Assembly (NCBI GenBank): GCA_964454685.1
Contig: CAYVTZ010000012.1
Coordinates: forward strand, 23,229 to 87,228
Origin: CAYVTZ01 sp964454685
GTDB taxonomy: Bacteria > Bacillota > Clostridia > Christensenellales > Christensenellaceae
DNA length: 64,000 nt
Reading direction: 5' to 3'
The position numbers and the translations under genes were made by a program. The notes beneath the pieces are model-generated. The model did no database searches. It was not told where the DNA came from and saw only the letters and a program-made list of their open reading frames with translations. Shown piece after piece: positions 61,611 to 64,000 of the stretch; within the stretch, counting starts at the first letter, position 1, and the number at the start of each line of letters is the position of its first letter.

Positions 61611-63548
61611 ATGATTATTACACTATCAGACGGAAGCAAACGGGAATTTGAAAACGGCATGAGCGCGCTGGACATTGCAAAGGCACTGAGCCAGAAGCTG
61701 GCGAAAACCGCGTTGGCGGCAGAGTTGGACGGCGAGGTGGTTGATTTGACAACGCCTGTGACCCAAGATGCGGCGCTTAAAATTCTGACCTTTGAAGATG
61801 TGCAGGGAAAAAAGGCGCTGTGGCATACGGCTTCGCACGTGTTGGCACAGGCAGTGAAGCGGCTGTATCCCGATGTGAAGCTGGCGATCGGACCGGCGAC
61901 GGACAATGGATTCTACTATGACTTTGACAGCGAGAAGTCCTTTACCAATGAGGATCTGCTGGCGATCGAAAAAGAGATGAAGAAGATTGTTGCGGAAAAT
62001 ATTTCGCTTGCAAAATACACGCTGTCGCGCGCGGAAGCCATCGAGAAGATGAAAGCGGCGGGCGAAGATTACAAAGTAGAGCTGATTACCGATTTGCCGG
62101 AGGACGCGGTCATCAGTTTTTACGAGCAGGGAGATTTTACGGATTTATGTGCGGGGCCACACTTGCCGGCAACCGGAAAAGTGAAGGCATTCAAGTTGCT
62201 GCGCACGGCGGGCGCATACTGGCGCGGCGATGAAAAGAACAAGATGCTGACGCGCGTGTACGGCGTGGCGTTTTTGGATGGCAAAGAGCTGGAAGCACAC
62301 TTGCAGCGGATGAAAGAAGCGGAGGAGCGCGACCACAACAAGCTGGGGCGCGAGCTGGGATACTTTACCACGCACCCTGCGGTGGGTCAGGGATTGCCGC
62401 TGATCATGCCCAAGGGCGCAAAGGTGATTCAGGTGTTGCAGCGCTTTATCGAGGATGAAGAGGAGCGCAGGGGCTATGTGCTGACCAAGACGCCTTACAT
62501 GGCGAAGAGCGACCTTTATAAGATTTCGGGGCACTGGGATCATTATCAAGACGGCATGTTTGTACTGGGCGAAGAGGAAAAGGACGATGAAGTGCTGGCA
62601 TTACGCCCGATGACGTGCCCGTTTCAGTACATGATCTACAATGCGCAGCATCATTCCTACAAGGATCTGCCCATTCGTTACGGCGAGACTTCCACGCTGT
62701 TCCGCAACGAGGCATCCGGCGAGATGCACGGGCTGATTCGTGTGCGGCAATTTACGTTGGCGGAGGGGCACCTGATTTGCACGCCGGAGCAACTGGAAGA
62801 TGAATTTAAAGGCGTGGTGGATTTGATCCAATATGTGATGCGCTGTTTGGGGATCCAAGACGACATCACGTATCGATTCTCGAAATGGGACCCGAACAAC
62901 ACGGAGAAATACATCGGCGATGCGCAGACATGGGACAAGGTGCAAGACGCCATGCGCGAGATTCTTGACCACATTGGACTTGACTATGTGGAGGCGGACG
63001 GCGAGGCGGCATTTTACGGTCCGAAGCTGGACATTCAGTTTAAGAATGTGTTTGGCAAAGAGGACACCATCATCACGGTGCAGATTGACTTTGCTTTGGC
63101 AGAGCGATTTGGCATGACCTTTGTGGATCGTGACGGACAGAAGAAGATGCCGTACATCATTCATCGTTCCTCGATTGGATGCTATGAGCGGACGCTGGCG
63201 ATGCTGATTGAAAAATATGCAGGGGCTTTGCCGCTGTGGATGATGAGCGAGCAGGTGCGGCTGATGAGTATTACCGATGAATCTGCGGCGTATTGCCATG
63301 CGTACGCGCAAAAGCTGCGTGAGGCGGGGCTGCGTGTGAGCGTGGACGATCGGCAGGAGAAGATTGGCTACAAGATTCGCGAGGGGCGCAACGAGCGCAT
63401 TCCGTACATGCTGGTGGCAGGCGAAAAAGAGGTGGAGAGCGGTACCTTTGCGGTGCGCAAGCGCAAGGAGGGAGAGCTGGGCGCAATGTCCGGCGAGGAC
63501 TTCCTTACGATGGTGTGCGAGCAGGTGCGGGACAAAGTGATTTTCTAG
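61611..63548 (+). CDS. thrS: Threonyl-tRNA synthetase
   Basis: A 645-residue class II synthetase. Domains: TGS (1-60; opening MIITLSDGSKREFENG), the editing domain (about 65-225; HTASHVLAQAVKRLYPDVKL and the second HxxxC-type segment DLCAGPHLP), the catalytic core with zinc ligands in MTCPFQYMIYN, RVRQFTLAEGHLIC and the late HRSSIGCYERTLAMLIE, and the anticodon-binding domain from about 540. The ATG at 61611 follows AAAGAGGCG. It is a single-gene unit, ended by a hairpin at 63569-63602. Confidence 0.96.
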   Translation: MIITLSDGSKREFENGMSALDIAKALSQKLAKTALAAELDGEVVDLTTPVTQDAALKILTFEDVQGKKALWHTASHVLAQAVKRLYPDVKLAIGPATDNGFYYDFDSEKSFTNEDLLAIEKEMKKIVAENISLAKYTLSRAEAIEKMKAAGEDYKVELITDLPEDAVISFYEQGDFTDLCAGPHLPATGKVKAFKLLRTAGAYWRGDEKNKMLTRVYGVAFLDGKELEAHLQRMKEAEERDHNKLGRELGYFTTHPAVGQGLPLIMPKGAKVIQVLQRFIEDEEERRGYVLTKTPYMAKSDLYKISGHWDHYQDGMFVLGEEEKDDEVLALRPMTCPFQYMIYNAQHHSYKDLPIRYGETSTLFRNEASGEMHGLIRVRQFTLAEGHLICTPEQLEDEFKGVVDLIQYVMRCLGIQDDITYRFSKWDPNNTEKYIGDAQTWDKVQDAMREILDHIGLDYVEADGEAAFYGPKLDIQFKNVFGKEDTIITVQIDFALAERFGMTFVDRDGQKKMPYIIHRSSIGCYERTLAMLIEKYAGALPLWMMSEQVRLMSITDESAAYCHAYAQKLREAGLRVSVDDRQEKIGYKIREGRNERIPYMLVAGEKEVESGTFAVRKRKEGELGAMSGEDFLTMVCEQVRDKVIF

Positions 63549-63562
63549 GATTTGATTGCAGA

Positions 63563-63605
63563 AAAAGAGGGCTTGCCATCTGCGAATGCGCGGGGCAAGC
63601 CCTTT
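63563..63605. terminator. Bidirectional terminator between thrS and the cysteine-rich gene
   Basis: GGGCTTGCC (63569-63577) pairs with GGCAAGCCC (63594-63602). The + strand is followed by TTTGTG and the - strand by TCTTTTTC, so it serves both convergent genes. Confidence 0.75.
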
Positions 63606-63655
63606 GTGCGTCTATGAGCGGTGTGAATTGCTGGCTTTGCCGATTGCGGTGAATG

Positions 63656-63940
63656 TTACTTCTTGCAAATTGAATGTTCGGTAAGCGCGCAGAGCGTTTG
63701 CAGCCGTTCGTTGACCATATCATGAAAGCAGAAGGGAAGATGATCCCGATGCCCACGATGCATTACGACGCAGGTGACGCAGTCTCCATGATGCTTGCAA
63801 GCCGCCTTGCAGGAACAATGGTCTATGCCGGAGGACTTGACCTCGTCGAGAAATTCTTGCTCAAGCTCGCGCGCTAACGCTTTGTCGCCTGCGTTAAAAG
63901 CGAGCATTGCCCGGGTTTCCTTTTCGTTTCCATCAATCAT
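63656..63940 (-). CDS. Cysteine/histidine-rich small protein
   Basis: A 94-residue cytoplasmic protein of unknown function. An N-terminal helix (MLAFNAGDKALARELEQEF) is followed by CSCKAACKHHGDCVTCVVMH, a Cys/His-rich knot that fits metal binding, and HLPFCFHDMVNERL. Proteins with the pattern CxCxxxCxxHGxCxxC occur widely in Clostridia without an assigned role. The ATG at 63940 follows GAGGAGA by about seven bases. Confidence 0.78.
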   Translation of the reverse strand: MIDGNEKETRAMLAFNAGDKALARELEQEFLDEVKSSGIDHCSCKAACKHHGDCVTCVVMHRGHRDHLPFCFHDMVNERLQTLCALTEHSICKK

Positions 63941-63966
63941 CAGCGGTTCTCCTCGTATTATATATT

Positions 63967-63993
63967 TATGGTGTTTTGTACAAGTACACCATA
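63967..63993. promoter_or_regulatory. Palindromic operator-like element
   Basis: Arms TATGGTGT (63967-63974) and ACACCATA (63986-63993) surround an inner palindrome TTGTACAA. It lies 27 bases upstream of the cysteine-rich gene and near the window edge, in the position of an operator. The pattern recalls TGTAC-type GntR sites, but no regulator gene is in view. Confidence 0.5.
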
Positions 63994-64000
63994 TAAAACT

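Noticed and set aside
1..64000. tRNA, rRNA, tmRNA or SRP RNA genes
   Set aside because: No T-arm (GGTTCGANTCC), rRNA or SRP signature was noticed on either strand; a covariance search was not possible.

Overview
The window is a continuous, gene-dense stretch of a low-to-mid GC Bacillota chromosome, most likely class Clostridia. Pointers are an rnmC/mrnC-thyX-rlmB-sigH block ending in the sporulation sigma factor SigH, a CwlD-type cortex amidase at the left edge, AGGAGG ribosome binding sites before most genes, good sigma-A promoters, and a V-type rather than F-type ATPase. An anaerobic, endospore-forming relative of the Oscillospirales/Christensenellales would fit, but that is inference. One run of 100 Ns (44864-44963) marks an assembly gap.

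Region 1 (1-7.1 kb, + strand) is housekeeping: amidase end, Mini-RNase III, ThyX, RlmB, SigH, then a strong promoter and greA-lysS, a membrane-anchored unknown protein and a tRNA-dihydrouridine synthase. Region 2 (7.2-13.8 kb) is signalling: an AraC-type regulator, a PAS/GGDEF/GAF diguanylate cyclase, and, overlapping it by 8 bp, a membrane GGDEF-EAL protein whose tail looks like a V4R domain. A decayed lipoprotein gene follows. Region 3 (13.8-16.5 kb, - strand) holds a WYL regulator with a GyrI-like protein, Ohr, and a DUF1349 protein.

Region 4 (16.6-25.5 kb) is a complete V-ATPase operon in the Enterococcus hirae order F-I-K-E-C-G-A-B-D, bounded by a promoter and a perfect 12-bp terminator hairpin. 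The K subunit has the residues known to bind Na+ in E. hirae. Region 5 (25.6-31.3 kb, - strand) is envelope work: a lipoprotein with a binding-protein look, two L,D-transpeptidases and an NlpC/P60 hydrolase, with a class II aldolase between them. Region 6 (31.4-39.7 kb) holds a sugar isomerase/epimerase, a copper P-type ATPase with an exactly duplicated metal-binding domain, three small helical proteins, a membrane-anchored MutS-like ATPase, a mini-metallopeptidase, a small lipoprotein and a lone type IV pilin-like protein.

Region 7 (40.0-44.6 kb) is an XRE-cupin regulator followed by the polyamine transporter potABCD. The 3' end of potD is duplicated into a ~170-bp tandem repeat in which the assembly gap lies. 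Region 8 (45.0-55.9 kb, - strand) has a second diguanylate cyclase and a 3,080-residue wall-anchored protein with about 15 SpaA/CnaB-like repeats. Region 9 (56-64 kb) has deoC, a WYL regulator translationally coupled to an NAD synthetase with an extra C-terminal domain, a divergent RelA/SpoT-fold protein, thrS and a cysteine-rich small protein. The WYL-NadE-RelA/SpoT-like trio is the best candidate here for an undescribed functional unit.
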